Below, piece after piece: positions 34,066 through 42,055 of a stretch of DNA of 64,000 nt (position 1 is the stretch's first letter; every line of letters starts with the position of its first letter). The notes below the pieces were generated by a model. It was not told the DNA's origin, made no database searches, and worked only from the letters and a program-made list of their open reading frames with translations. Source of the stretch: Streptomyces ardesiacus (GTDB taxonomy: Bacteria; Actinomycetota; Actinomycetes; Streptomycetales; Streptomycetaceae); contig NZ_BEWC01000010.1 of assembly GCF_003112575.1 (NCBI RefSeq), positions 186,001-250,000 on the forward strand. The letters are read 5' to 3'. Position numbers and translations under genes: made by a program.

Positions 34066-35892
34066 ATGACCACACAGACTCCCCCTTCCACCGCCCCGGC
34101 CGCCCCCGCCACGGACACGCCCACCGGCCTCATCGGCATACCCGCGCACCTCGGCCGCGCCCTCGCCACCGGCGGCAGCGCCCTCGCCGTCGTCTCCACG
34201 TTCCTCGCGTGGACCTGGACCGCCGAGTTCCCCGGCGACCTCACCGTCTACGGCTACCCCGGCGGACTCCAGGTCCTCGTCCTCGTGGGCGGCGCGCTCG
34301 CCACCCTGCTCGGACTCTCGTCCTACGGCGTCAGGGGACTGGGCTGGCTCACCCCGGCCGGCGGCGACGCCGCCCTCAAGTACGCCACGCTCGGCACCTT
34401 CGCCACCGCCTGGTACACCGTCCTCGCCATCAGCTTCGACCTGGGCGGCCTGGTCAACCTGGAGCCCGGCGGCTACGTCGTCGCGGCGGCCACGCTGATC
34501 GCCCTCGTCGGCGCCCTCGCGCTTCCCTTCGAGCGGCCGGAACCCGACCCGTTCGACCCGGACGACACCGGCTGGGAGCGGTTCAAGCACGAGAGCGGCC
34601 ACCGCTGGGCCACCGTGCGGGCGGCCTTCACCTCGCACAGCCCCGGCCCCGTGCGCGCCCTGCCGTCCTACGTCGAGATCCTGATCATCGTCGCGGTCCT
34701 GGCGCTCGCCCTGGTGGTCTTCACCTACGGCATCGGCACCGAGTACGACGAGCTCTTCGTCGGGTTCCTGATCACCGCCGGCTTCGGGTTCAGCGCCCTC
34801 AACCGCTCCGGCCTGATCGCCCACGCCTCGCAGATCACCGCGCGGCACCAGAACATCACCGTCTGCGGTGCCTTCGTCGCGGCGGCCTGCTTCCCCTTCA
34901 CGCAGACCGACGACCAGTACGCCACCCTCGGCGTCTACATCCTCATCTTCGCCACGGTCGCCCTCGGTCTGAACATCGTCGTCGGCCTCGCCGGCCTGCT
35001 CGACCTCGGCTACGTCGCCTTCCTCGGCGTCGGCGCCTACGCGGCCGCCCTCGTCTCCGGCTCGCCCAGCTCGCCGCTCGGCGTCCACTTCCCGTTCTGG
35101 GCCGCCGTGCTCGTCGGGGCCGTGGCCTCCCTGATCTTCGGTGTGCTCATCGGCGCCCCGACCCTGCGGCTGCGCGGCGACTACCTCGCCATCGTCACCC
35201 TCGGCTTCGGTGAGATCTTCCGCATCGCGGTCAACAACACGGACGGCACCTCGGGTCCGGACATCACCAACGGCTCCAACGGCATCGCGTCCATCCCGGA
35301 CCTGAACATCCTCGGCTTCGACCTCGGCATCCAGCACGACATCGCCGGGTTCACCATCGGCCGGTTCGCGAACTACTTCTTCCTGATGCTCGTCATCACG
35401 GCCGTGGTCGTCCTCGTCTTCCGGCGCAGCGGCGACTCCCGCATCGGCCGTGCCTGGGTCGCCATCCGCGAGGACGAGACCGCGGCGCTCGCCATGGGCA
35501 TCAACGGCTTCCGCGTCAAGCTCATCGCCTTCGCCGTCGGCGCCACCCTCGCCGGTCTCGCGGGGACCGTCCAGGCGCACGTCACCTACACCGTGACCCC
35601 CGAGCAGTACCTGTTCGCCGGCACCACCCCGCCCAACTCCGCCTTCCTGCTCGCCGCGGTCGTCCTCGGCGGCATGGGCACCATCGCCGGACCCCTCATC
35701 GGTGCCGCGCTGCTCTTCCTGATCCCCAACAAGCTCCAGTTCCTCGGCGACTACCAGCTCCTCGCCTTCGGTCTCGCGCTGGTCCTGCTGATGCGCTTCC
35801 GGCCCGAGGGACTCATCCCCAACCGGCGCCGCAAGCTGGAGTTCCACGAAGAGGCCGACGCGCCCACAGTCCTGAGCAAGACAGGGGCCTGA
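34066..35892 (+). CDS. livM: Branched-chain amino acid ABC transporter permease LivM with long N-terminal membrane extension
   Basis: 608 aa from ATG at 34066; an in-frame GTG at 34057, overlapping the livH stop as GTGA, is equally possible. The LivM core occupies about residues 265-590: YILIFATVALGLNIVVGLAG, LGVGAYAAALVSG, GDYLAIVTLGFGEIFRIAVNN, RIGRAWVAIREDETAALAMG (ATPase-contact loop) and AVVLGGMGTIAGPLIGAAL. Ahead of it lie about 260 residues with four to six additional hydrophobic segments (for example ALATGGSALAVVSTFLAW and LQVLVLVGGALATLLGL) and a charged loop. The core is standard; the extension has no known role. Confidence 0.94.
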   Translation: MTTQTPPSTAPAAPATDTPTGLIGIPAHLGRALATGGSALAVVSTFLAWTWTAEFPGDLTVYGYPGGLQVLVLVGGALATLLGLSSYGVRGLGWLTPAGGDAALKYATLGTFATAWYTVLAISFDLGGLVNLEPGGYVVAAATLIALVGALALPFERPEPDPFDPDDTGWERFKHESGHRWATVRAAFTSHSPGPVRALPSYVEILIIVAVLALALVVFTYGIGTEYDELFVGFLITAGFGFSALNRSGLIAHASQITARHQNITVCGAFVAAACFPFTQTDDQYATLGVYILIFATVALGLNIVVGLAGLLDLGYVAFLGVGAYAAALVSGSPSSPLGVHFPFWAAVLVGAVASLIFGVLIGAPTLRLRGDYLAIVTLGFGEIFRIAVNNTDGTSGPDITNGSNGIASIPDLNILGFDLGIQHDIAGFTIGRFANYFFLMLVITAVVVLVFRRSGDSRIGRAWVAIREDETAALAMGINGFRVKLIAFAVGATLAGLAGTVQAHVTYTVTPEQYLFAGTTPPNSAFLLAAVVLGGMGTIAGPLIGAALLFLIPNKLQFLGDYQLLAFGLALVLLMRFRPEGLIPNRRRKLEFHEEADAPTVLSKTGA

Positions 35893-35897
35893 CCACC

Positions 35898-36809
35898 ATG
35901 ACCACCGACACCACCACCAAGGACACCTCCCCGGGCGCCTCCGCCCCCGGCACCACCGTCCTCGACGCACGCGGCGTCACCATGCGCTTCGGCGGTCTCA
36001 CCGCCGTCCGCGACGTCGACCTCACCGTCAGCAGCGGCGAGATCGTCGGGCTCATCGGCCCCAACGGCGCCGGCAAGACGACCTTCTTCAACTGCCTCAC
36101 CGGTCTCTACATCCCGACCGAGGGCGAGGTCCGCTACAAGGGCCAGGTCCTGCCGCCCAAGTCCTTCAAGGTCACCGCGGCCGGCATCGCCCGGACGTTC
36201 CAGAACATCCGGCTCTTCGGCAACATGACCGTTCTGGAGAACGTCCTCGTCGGCCGTCACACCCGCACCAAGGAGGGCTTCTGGTCGGCCGTCCTGCGCG
36301 GCCCCGGCTTCCACAAGGCCGAGGCGGCGTCCCGCGAACGCGCCACGGAACTGCTGGAGTTCGTCGGCCTCGGGGCCAAGGCCGACCACCTCGCGCGCAA
36401 CCTGCCCTACGGCGAGCAGCGCAAGCTCGAGATCGCCCGCGCCCTCGCCAGCGAACCCGGACTGCTGCTCCTCGACGAGCCCACCGCCGGTATGAACCCC
36501 CAGGAGACCCGGGCGGCCGAGGAACTCATCTTCGCCATCCGCGACCGCGGGACCGCCGTCCTCGTCATCGAGCACGACATGCGGTTCATCTTCAACCTCT
36601 GCGACCGCGTAGCCGTCCTCGTCCAGGGCCAGAAGCTCGTCGAGGGCGACGCCGCCACCGTCCAGGGCGACGAGCGCGTCATCGCCGCCTACATCGGTGA
36701 ACCCCTGGAGAACGACCCCGGCGCCGCCGAGGCCGCCGAAGTCGAGGCCGCCGAAGCCGCCGCCGAGGCCACCACGGACGCCGCGCCCGGCAAGGAGAAC
36801 GACCGATGA
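35898..36809 (+). CDS. livG: Branched-chain amino acid ABC transporter ATPase LivG
   Basis: 303 aa from ATG at 35898. ABC ATPase motifs: Walker A GLIGPNGAGKTTFFNCLTG (about 50-68), the LivG-specific GIARTFQNIRLFGNMTVLENV, signature LPYGEQRKLEIARALA, Walker B LLLLDEPTAGMNP, and the H-loop VLVIEHDMRFI. After the ATPase core, a 35-residue Ala/Glu-rich tail (EVEAAEAAAEATTDAAPGK) is added, probably disordered. It powers transport through LivH/LivM together with LivF, whose start overlaps its stop codon. Confidence 0.97.
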   Translation: MTTDTTTKDTSPGASAPGTTVLDARGVTMRFGGLTAVRDVDLTVSSGEIVGLIGPNGAGKTTFFNCLTGLYIPTEGEVRYKGQVLPPKSFKVTAAGIARTFQNIRLFGNMTVLENVLVGRHTRTKEGFWSAVLRGPGFHKAEAASRERATELLEFVGLGAKADHLARNLPYGEQRKLEIARALASEPGLLLLDEPTAGMNPQETRAAEELIFAIRDRGTAVLVIEHDMRFIFNLCDRVAVLVQGQKLVEGDAATVQGDERVIAAYIGEPLENDPGAAEAAEVEAAEAAAEATTDAAPGKENDR

Positions 36810-37522
36810 CCGCACTCCTCGAAGTCGAGGACCTCAAAGTCGCCTACGGGAAGATCCAGGCCGTCAAGGGCATCTCGTTCAAGGTCGAGGCCGGCGAGGT
36901 GGTCACCCTCATCGGCACCAACGGCGCCGGCAAGACCACCACGCTGCGTACGCTCTCCGGGCTCCTCAAGCCCGTCGGCGGCCAGATCAGGTTCAACGGC
37001 AAGTCGCTGAAGAAGATCCCCGCCCACAAGATCGTCTCCCTGGGGCTGGCCCACTCGCCCGAGGGCCGGCACATCTTCCCCCGCATGACCATCGAGGACA
37101 ACCTCCGCCTCGGTGCCTTCCTGCGCAGCGACCGGGCGGGCATCGAGAGGGACATCCAGCGCGCCTACGACCTCTTCCCGATCCTCGGGGAGCGCCGCAA
37201 GCAGGCCGCGGGCACCCTCTCGGGCGGTGAGCAGCAGATGCTCGCCATGGGCCGCGCACTGATGTCCCAGCCCAAGCTGCTCATGCTGGACGAGCCCTCC
37301 ATGGGCCTCTCGCCGATCATGATGCAGAAAATCATGGCGACCATCGCGGAGCTGAAGTCGCAGGGCACCACCATCCTGCTCGTCGAGCAGAACGCCCAGG
37401 CCGCCCTCTCCCTGGCCGACCACGGGCACGTCATGGAGGTCGGCAACATCGTCCTGTCCGGCAGCGGCCGGGACCTGCTCCACGACGAGTCGGTCCGCAA
37501 GGCCTACCTCGGCGAGGACTGA
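36806..37522 (+). CDS. livF: Branched-chain amino acid ABC transporter ATPase LivF
   Basis: 238 aa from ATG at 36806, overlapping the livG stop as ATGA. Walker A LIGTNGAGKTTTLRTLSG (about 35-52), the LivF hallmark LAHSPEGRHIFPRMTIEDNL, signature LSGGEQQMLAMGRAL, Walker B LLMLDEPSMGLSP and H-loop VEQNAQAALSLADHGHVME are all intact. This is the last gene of the importer operon; a strong terminator follows within 30 bases. Confidence 0.97.
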   Translation: MTALLEVEDLKVAYGKIQAVKGISFKVEAGEVVTLIGTNGAGKTTTLRTLSGLLKPVGGQIRFNGKSLKKIPAHKIVSLGLAHSPEGRHIFPRMTIEDNLRLGAFLRSDRAGIERDIQRAYDLFPILGERRKQAAGTLSGGEQQMLAMGRALMSQPKLLMLDEPSMGLSPIMMQKIMATIAELKSQGTTILLVEQNAQAALSLADHGHVMEVGNIVLSGSGRDLLHDESVRKAYLGED

Positions 37523-37549
37523 CGCGACCGGCGGACCGTGCACACGGCT

Positions 37550-37584
37550 GAGGCCCGCGCCCCCGGACCGGGGACGCGGGCCTC
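37550..37584. terminator. Terminator between livF and the convergent pdtaR gene
   Basis: GAGGCCCGCGCCCCCGG (37550-37566) and CCGGGGACGCGGGCCTC (37568-37584) are complementary over 17 positions with one mismatch, separated by a single base, so the tip unpairs to form the loop. It lies between convergent genes and can serve both directions. Confidence 0.85.
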
Positions 37585-37634
37585 ACTCGTACGCCCGGGG
37601 ACGGACCGGGGACCTGCCCTGGTTCAGTCCTGGA

Positions 37635-38291
37635 TCAGCCCTTGGCCGCCTTCTTCTCCTCGGCGTCCTGGATGACCGCCTCGGCCACCTGCTGCATCGA
37701 CATCCGACGGTCCATCGAGGTCTTCTGGATCCACCGGAAGGCGGCCGGCTCGGTCAGCCCGTACTCCGTCTGCAGCACGGACTTGGCGCGGTCCACCAGC
37801 TTGCGGGTCTCCAGCCGCTGGCTGAGGTCGGCGACCTCCTTCTCCAGCGCCTTCAGCTCCGTGAACCGCGACACGGCCATCTCGATCGCCGGCACGACGT
37901 CGCTCTTGCTGAACGGCTTCACGAGGTACGCCATGGCCCCGGCGTCCCGGGCCCGCTCCACCAGGTCGCGCTGCGAGAAGGCGGTCAGCATCAGCACCGG
38001 CGCGATGCTCTCCTCGGCGATCTTCTCGGCCGCGGAGATGCCGTCCAGCTTGGGCATCTTCACGTCCAGGATCACGAGGTCGGGCTTGTGCTCCCGGGCC
38101 AGCTCGACCGCCTGCTCCCCGTCACCGGCCTCACCGACGACGGAGTACCCCTCCTCCTCCAGCATCTCTTTGAGATCCAGCCGGATGAGCGCCTCGTCCT
38201 CGGCGATGACGACTCGGGTCGTCAGCGGAGGAACGTGCGACTGGTCGTCGTCGGTCACGTCGGCGGGCTGGGGCGACTCGGGGGCGGTCAC
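37635..38291 (-). CDS. pdtaR: ANTAR-domain response regulator (PdtaR-like)
   Basis: 218 aa from GTG at 38291. The receiver domain (about 25-145) has the acidic pocket IAEDEALIRLD, phosphoacceptor Asp in LVILDVKMPKLDG, and LTAF...YLVKPFSKSD. The C-terminal ANTAR domain (about 150-210) reads LSQRLETRKLVDRAKSVLQTEYGLTEPAAFRWIQKTSMDRRMSMQ, with the conserved Ala-Phe-Arg-Trp core. ANTAR proteins bind two-hairpin RNA motifs and act as antiterminators. In mycobacteria the homologue is paired with the kinase PdtaS; no histidine kinase gene lies beside it here. Confidence 0.94.
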   Translation of the reverse strand: MTAPESPQPADVTDDDQSHVPPLTTRVVIAEDEALIRLDLKEMLEEEGYSVVGEAGDGEQAVELAREHKPDLVILDVKMPKLDGISAAEKIAEESIAPVLMLTAFSQRDLVERARDAGAMAYLVKPFSKSDVVPAIEMAVSRFTELKALEKEVADLSQRLETRKLVDRAKSVLQTEYGLTEPAAFRWIQKTSMDRRMSMQQVAEAVIQDAEEKKAAKG

Positions 38292-38392
38292 GTGGGCTCC
38301 TCGTTCGGGGCAGGGGTACTGCTGACAAGAGCCTACCTAGCTCCTGTATGTTTGAGTCACCGAGGGGCTACACTGACCTTCGGTTCGAAGAG

Positions 38393-38466
38393 GCTCCGGT
38401 AGTCCAATCGGCAGAGACGATGCCCTCAAAAGGCATTCAGTGTGGGTTCGAGTCCCACCCGGGGCA
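38393..38466 (+). tRNA. tRNA with anticodon CAA (leucine by code) but a short class I variable loop
   Basis: A 74-base cloverleaf folds cleanly: acceptor GCTCCGG/CCGGGGC (38393-38399 with 38459-38465, one G-T pair), a weak 3-bp D stem GTC/GAC, anticodon stem ATGCC/GGCAT (38420-38424, 38432-38436) around loop CTCAAAA, a five-base variable loop TCAGT, and T arm GTGGG-TTCGAGT-CCCAC. The discriminator is A; CCA is not encoded. The anticodon CAA (38427-38429) reads UUG leucine codons, but normal tRNA-Leu is class II with a long variable arm, which is absent. Charging identity is therefore uncertain. A hairpin terminator follows directly. Confidence 0.8.
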
Positions 38467-38471
38467 CTTTC

Positions 38472-38488
38472 GCCTTCGTTTCGAAGGC
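38472..38488. terminator. Hairpin terminator after the tRNA (and facing pyk)
   Basis: GCCTTCG-TTT-CGAAGGC (38472-38488) is a perfect 7-bp stem with a three-base loop, six bases beyond the tRNA end and 29 bases beyond the pyk stop on the other strand. It can terminate both. Confidence 0.75.
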
Positions 38489-38516
38489 CCCCAGCGCGCA
38501 GAACGGTGACACCCGT

Positions 38517-39947
38517 TCAGCCGTCGTCCTCCCCGATGTGGTGGACCCGCACCAGATTGGTCGTGCCGGACACCCCCGGCGGGGAGCCTGCCGTGATCAC
38601 CACGACGTCGCCCTTCTCGCAGCGGCCGTACCGCGTGAGCAGCTCGTCCACCTGATCCACCATCGCGTCCGTGGAGTCCGCGTGCGGGCCGAGGAAGGTC
38701 TCCACTCCCCAGGTCAGGCTGAGTTGCGAGCGGGTCGCCGGTTCCGGCGTGAAGGCGAGCAGCGGAATGGGCGAGCGGTAGCGGGACAGACGGCGCACGG
38801 TGTCGCCGGACTGGGTGAAGGCGACCAGGAACTTCGCACCGAGGAAGTCGCCGATCTCGGCGGCGGCACGGGCGACGGCACCGCCCTGGGTGCGGGGCTT
38901 GTTGCGTGCGGTCAGCGGGGGCAGCCCCTTGGCGAGGACGTCCTCCTCGGCCGCTTCGACGATCCGGGCCATGGTGCGCACGGTGTCGGTCGCGTGCTTG
39001 CCGACGCTGGTCTCGCCGGAGAGCATCACGGCGTCCGTGCCGTCGATGACCGCGTTGGCGACGTCGGAGGCCTCCGCGCGGGTGGGGCGGGCGTTGTCGA
39101 TCATCGAGTCGAGCATCTGGGTGGCGACGATGACCGGCTTGGCGTTGCGCCGGGCGAGCTTGATGGCGCGCTTCTGGACGATCGGCACCTGCTCCAGGGG
39201 CATCTCGACGCCGAGGTCGCCCCGGGCGACCATGATGCCGTCGAAGGCGGCGACGATGTCCTCGATGTTCTCCACCGCCTGGGGCTTCTCGACCTTGGCG
39301 ATGACCGGCAGCCGGCGGCCCTCCTCGTCCATGATGCGGTGGACGTCGAGGACGTCGCGCCCGCTGCGGACGAAGGAGAGGGCGACGACATCGAAGCCGT
39401 TGCGAAGCGCCCAGCGCAGGTCGTCCTCGTCCTTCTTCGACAGGGCGGGCACGGACACCGCGACGCCGGGGAGGTTCAGACCCTTGTGGTCGGAGACCAT
39501 GCCGCCCTCGATCACCCTGGTGCGCACCCGGGGTCCGTCGACGCCGGTCACCTCCAGGCAGACCTTGCCGTCGTCGACGAGGACGCGTTCGCCCGGGGTG
39601 ACGTCCTCGGCCAGCCCCGCGTAGGTGGTGCCGCAGACGTGGCGGTCGCCCTCGACGCCCTCCTCGACGGTGATGGTGAAGCTGTCGCCGCGTTCGAGGA
39701 GTACGGGTCCCTCACCGAAATGGCCGAGGCGGATCTTCGGACCCTGAAGGTCGGCGAGGGTGCCGACGCTGCGTCCGGTCTCGTCGGACGCCTTGCGGAC
39801 CCGGCGGTAGCGCTCCTCGTGCTCGGCATGGGAGCCGTGGCTGAAATTGAAGCGGGCGATGTCCATGCCGGCGTCGACCAGGTCCTTGATCTGGTCGTAC
39901 GAATCGGTGGCGGGACCAAGGGTGCAGACGATCTTTGCTCGGCGCAT
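38517..39947 (-). CDS. pyk: Pyruvate kinase
   Basis: 476 aa from ATG at 39947. The chain matches pyruvate kinase throughout: AKIVCTLGPATDSYDQIKDLV, ARFNFSHGSHAEH, the active-site signature PVIAKVEKPQAVENIEDIV with the catalytic Lys, MVARGDLGVEMPLEQVP (metal-binding Glu/Asp), ATQMLDSMIDNARPTRAEASDVANA and VMLSGETSVGK. It converts phosphoenolpyruvate and ADP to pyruvate and ATP. Streptomyces carry two such enzymes; which one this is cannot be said from sequence alone. It is transcribed away from the 5'-nucleotidase gene across a 247-base spacer. Confidence 0.97.
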   Translation of the reverse strand: MRRAKIVCTLGPATDSYDQIKDLVDAGMDIARFNFSHGSHAEHEERYRRVRKASDETGRSVGTLADLQGPKIRLGHFGEGPVLLERGDSFTITVEEGVEGDRHVCGTTYAGLAEDVTPGERVLVDDGKVCLEVTGVDGPRVRTRVIEGGMVSDHKGLNLPGVAVSVPALSKKDEDDLRWALRNGFDVVALSFVRSGRDVLDVHRIMDEEGRRLPVIAKVEKPQAVENIEDIVAAFDGIMVARGDLGVEMPLEQVPIVQKRAIKLARRNAKPVIVATQMLDSMIDNARPTRAEASDVANAVIDGTDAVMLSGETSVGKHATDTVRTMARIVEAAEEDVLAKGLPPLTARNKPRTQGGAVARAAAEIGDFLGAKFLVAFTQSGDTVRRLSRYRSPIPLLAFTPEPATRSQLSLTWGVETFLGPHADSTDAMVDQVDELLTRYGRCEKGDVVVITAGSPPGVSGTTNLVRVHHIGEDDG

Positions 39948-40119
39948 GGACCGAGCCTATGACTTACTGCCGGGTAGCGAACTGGCCACGCGTGACCACT
40001 CAACGACCTTTGAGTAAAGGGGTATTGACAAGTGTTGAAGTGTGCACCCGGCCGCTCCGATGAGCATGCGGCGAGCCCGTGTGGGCCGTCCGGGGGACCC
40101 GTGCGTCGGCCGTCGCCTC

Positions 40120-40147
40120 TTGACACGCGGCATGTTCAGGACAGAAT
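40120..40147 (+). promoter_or_regulatory. Candidate promoter of the 5'-nucleotidase gene
   Basis: TTGACA (40120-40125) is a perfect -35 hexamer; CAGAAT (40142-40147) lies 16 bases downstream and keeps the A at position two and the final AAT of a -10. Transcription would begin near 40154, about 40 bases before the ATG at 40195. Confidence 0.55.
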
Positions 40148-40194
40148 CTACGCGCGTTGCCACTGTCTGCACGGGTCACCGAGGAGAGTCAGTC

Positions 40195-42009
40195 ATGCCG
40201 TTGAACCGCCGCACCTTCCTGAGCAGGTCCGCCGTGACGGGAGCGGGGGTCGCGCTGGCCGGCGCCGCCGCGGCTCCGGCGGCCGAGGCGGCGGCCCCCG
40301 CGGCCCAGGGGCACCCGGGCGGGAAGCAGAAGCGGTACGCGCTGACCGTGCTCGGCACCACCGACCTGCACGGGCACGTCTTCAACTGGGACTACTTCAA
40401 GGACGCCGAGTACACGGACGCGGCGGGCAACGCCCAGGGCCTCGGCCGGATCTCCACCCTGGTGAACCAGGTGCGCGAGGAGAAGGGCCGCCACAACACC
40501 CTGCTGGTGGACGCGGGCGACACCATCCAGGGCACCCCGCTGACGTACTACTACGCCAAGGTCGACCCGATCACCGCCGAGGGCGGGCCGGTGCACCCGA
40601 TGGCGCAGGCGATGAACGCCATCGGCTACGACGCCGTGGCGCTCGGCAACCACGAGTTCAACTACGGCATCGAGACGCTGCGCACGTTCGAGAAGCAGTG
40701 CGACTTCCCGCTGCTCGGTGCGAACGCGGTCGACGCGAAGACCCTGAAGCCCGCCTTCCCGCCCCACTTCATGAAGACGTTCCACGTGAAGGGCGCGCGG
40801 CCGGTGAAGGTGGCCGTGCTGGGGCTGACCAACCCGGGCATCGCGATCTGGGACAAGGCGTACGTGCAGGGGAAGCTGGCCTTCCCGGGGCTCGAGGAGC
40901 AGGCGGCCAAGTGGGTGCCGAAGCTGCGTTCCATGGGCGCGGACGTGGTGGTCGTCTCGGCGCACTCGGGCTCGTCGGGCACGTCCTCCTACGGTGACCA
41001 GGTGCCCTACGTCGAGAACGCGGCGGCCAACGTGGCGCGGCAGGTGCCGGGCATCGACGCGATCCTCGTCGGACACGCGCACGAGGAGATCGCGGAGCTG
41101 AAGGTCGTCAACGAGAAGACCGGGAAGACCGTCGTCCTGTCGGAGCCGCTGTGCTTCGCCGAGCGGCTCAGCGTGTTCGACTTCGAGCTGGTCTTCGAGC
41201 GGGGCCGCTGGCACGTGGAGTCGGTCAGGGCGTCGCTGCGCGACTCCAGCACGGTCGCCGACGACCCGGAGATCACGAAGCTGCTGGCGGACGAGCACGC
41301 GAAGGTCGTGGCGTACGTCAACCAGGTCGTCGGCACGGCCACCGAGACGCTGACGACGGTCGAGGCGCGGTACAAGGACGCCCCGATCATCGACCTGATC
41401 ACCAAGGTGCAGGAGGACGTGGTCAAGGAGGCGCTGGCGGGCACGGAGTACGCCGGGCTGCCGGTCCTGGCGCAGGCCTCGCCGTTCTCCCGGACCTCCC
41501 AGATCCCGGCGGGCGACGTGACGATCCGGGACCTGTCGAGCCTGTACGTCTACGACAACACGCTGGTGGCGAAGCTGCTGACGGGTGCCCAGGTGCGGGC
41601 GTACCTGGAGTACTCGGCGGAGTACTACGTGCGGACGGCCGCCGGCGCGCCGGTGGACGTGGACAAGCTGACCAACGCGAACGGCCGCCCGGACTACAAC
41701 TACGACTACGTGTCGGGGCTCGCCTACGAGATCGACATCGCGCAGGCCGCCGGGTCGCGGATCAGGAACCTCACGTACGGCGGTGCTCCGCTGGACGACG
41801 CGCAGCAGTTCGTGCTGGCGGTGAACAACTACCGGGCCAACGGCGGCGGCGCCTTCCCGCACGTGGCCTCGGCGAAGGAGCTGTGGTCGGAGTCGACGGA
41901 GATCCGCACCCGGATCGCGGAGTGGGCGACGGCCAAGGGCGTGCTGGACCCGAAGGACTTCGCGTCCGTGGACTGGTCGCTGACGCGCGACGGCGTGCCC
42001 GTGTTCTGA
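40195..42009 (+). CDS. Tat-exported bifunctional metallophosphatase/5'-nucleotidase
   Basis: 604 aa from ATG at 40195, with GAGGAG upstream. A twin-arginine signal is present: NRRTFLSRSAVTGAGVALAG, followed by an Ala-rich cleavage region ending near AAEAAAPAA. The metallophosphoesterase domain has VLGTTDLHGHVFNWDY, LLVDAGDTIQGTPL, ALGNHEFNYGIE and AILVGHAHEEI, the metal-binding Asp/His/Asn set of the UshA/CpdB family. The C-terminal 5'-nucleotidase domain carries QASPFSRTSQIPAGDVTIRDL and VNNYRANGGGAFP. It would dephosphorylate nucleotides outside the cell for salvage of phosphate and nucleosides. Confidence 0.94.
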   Translation: MPLNRRTFLSRSAVTGAGVALAGAAAAPAAEAAAPAAQGHPGGKQKRYALTVLGTTDLHGHVFNWDYFKDAEYTDAAGNAQGLGRISTLVNQVREEKGRHNTLLVDAGDTIQGTPLTYYYAKVDPITAEGGPVHPMAQAMNAIGYDAVALGNHEFNYGIETLRTFEKQCDFPLLGANAVDAKTLKPAFPPHFMKTFHVKGARPVKVAVLGLTNPGIAIWDKAYVQGKLAFPGLEEQAAKWVPKLRSMGADVVVVSAHSGSSGTSSYGDQVPYVENAAANVARQVPGIDAILVGHAHEEIAELKVVNEKTGKTVVLSEPLCFAERLSVFDFELVFERGRWHVESVRASLRDSSTVADDPEITKLLADEHAKVVAYVNQVVGTATETLTTVEARYKDAPIIDLITKVQEDVVKEALAGTEYAGLPVLAQASPFSRTSQIPAGDVTIRDLSSLYVYDNTLVAKLLTGAQVRAYLEYSAEYYVRTAAGAPVDVDKLTNANGRPDYNYDYVSGLAYEIDIAQAAGSRIRNLTYGGAPLDDAQQFVLAVNNYRANGGGAFPHVASAKELWSESTEIRTRIAEWATAKGVLDPKDFASVDWSLTRDGVPVF

Positions 42010-42055
42010 TCCGCGTCCGCGGGCGTCCACGGCGTGTGCGGCGGGCGTGGCGGCC

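Noticed and set aside
38393..38466. Attachment site or integrated element at the tRNA
   Set aside because: No repeat of the tRNA 3' end and no integrase gene is seen in the window; both flanks are core genes.
39998..40015. ACTCAA-N6-TTGAGT inverted repeat in the pyk/nucleotidase spacer
   Set aside because: Six-base arms are short enough to arise by chance, and I could not connect it to a known operator.
40025..40030. A second TTGACA in the pyk/nucleotidase spacer
   Set aside because: No -10-like hexamer lies 15-19 bases downstream; the one at 40120 has one.
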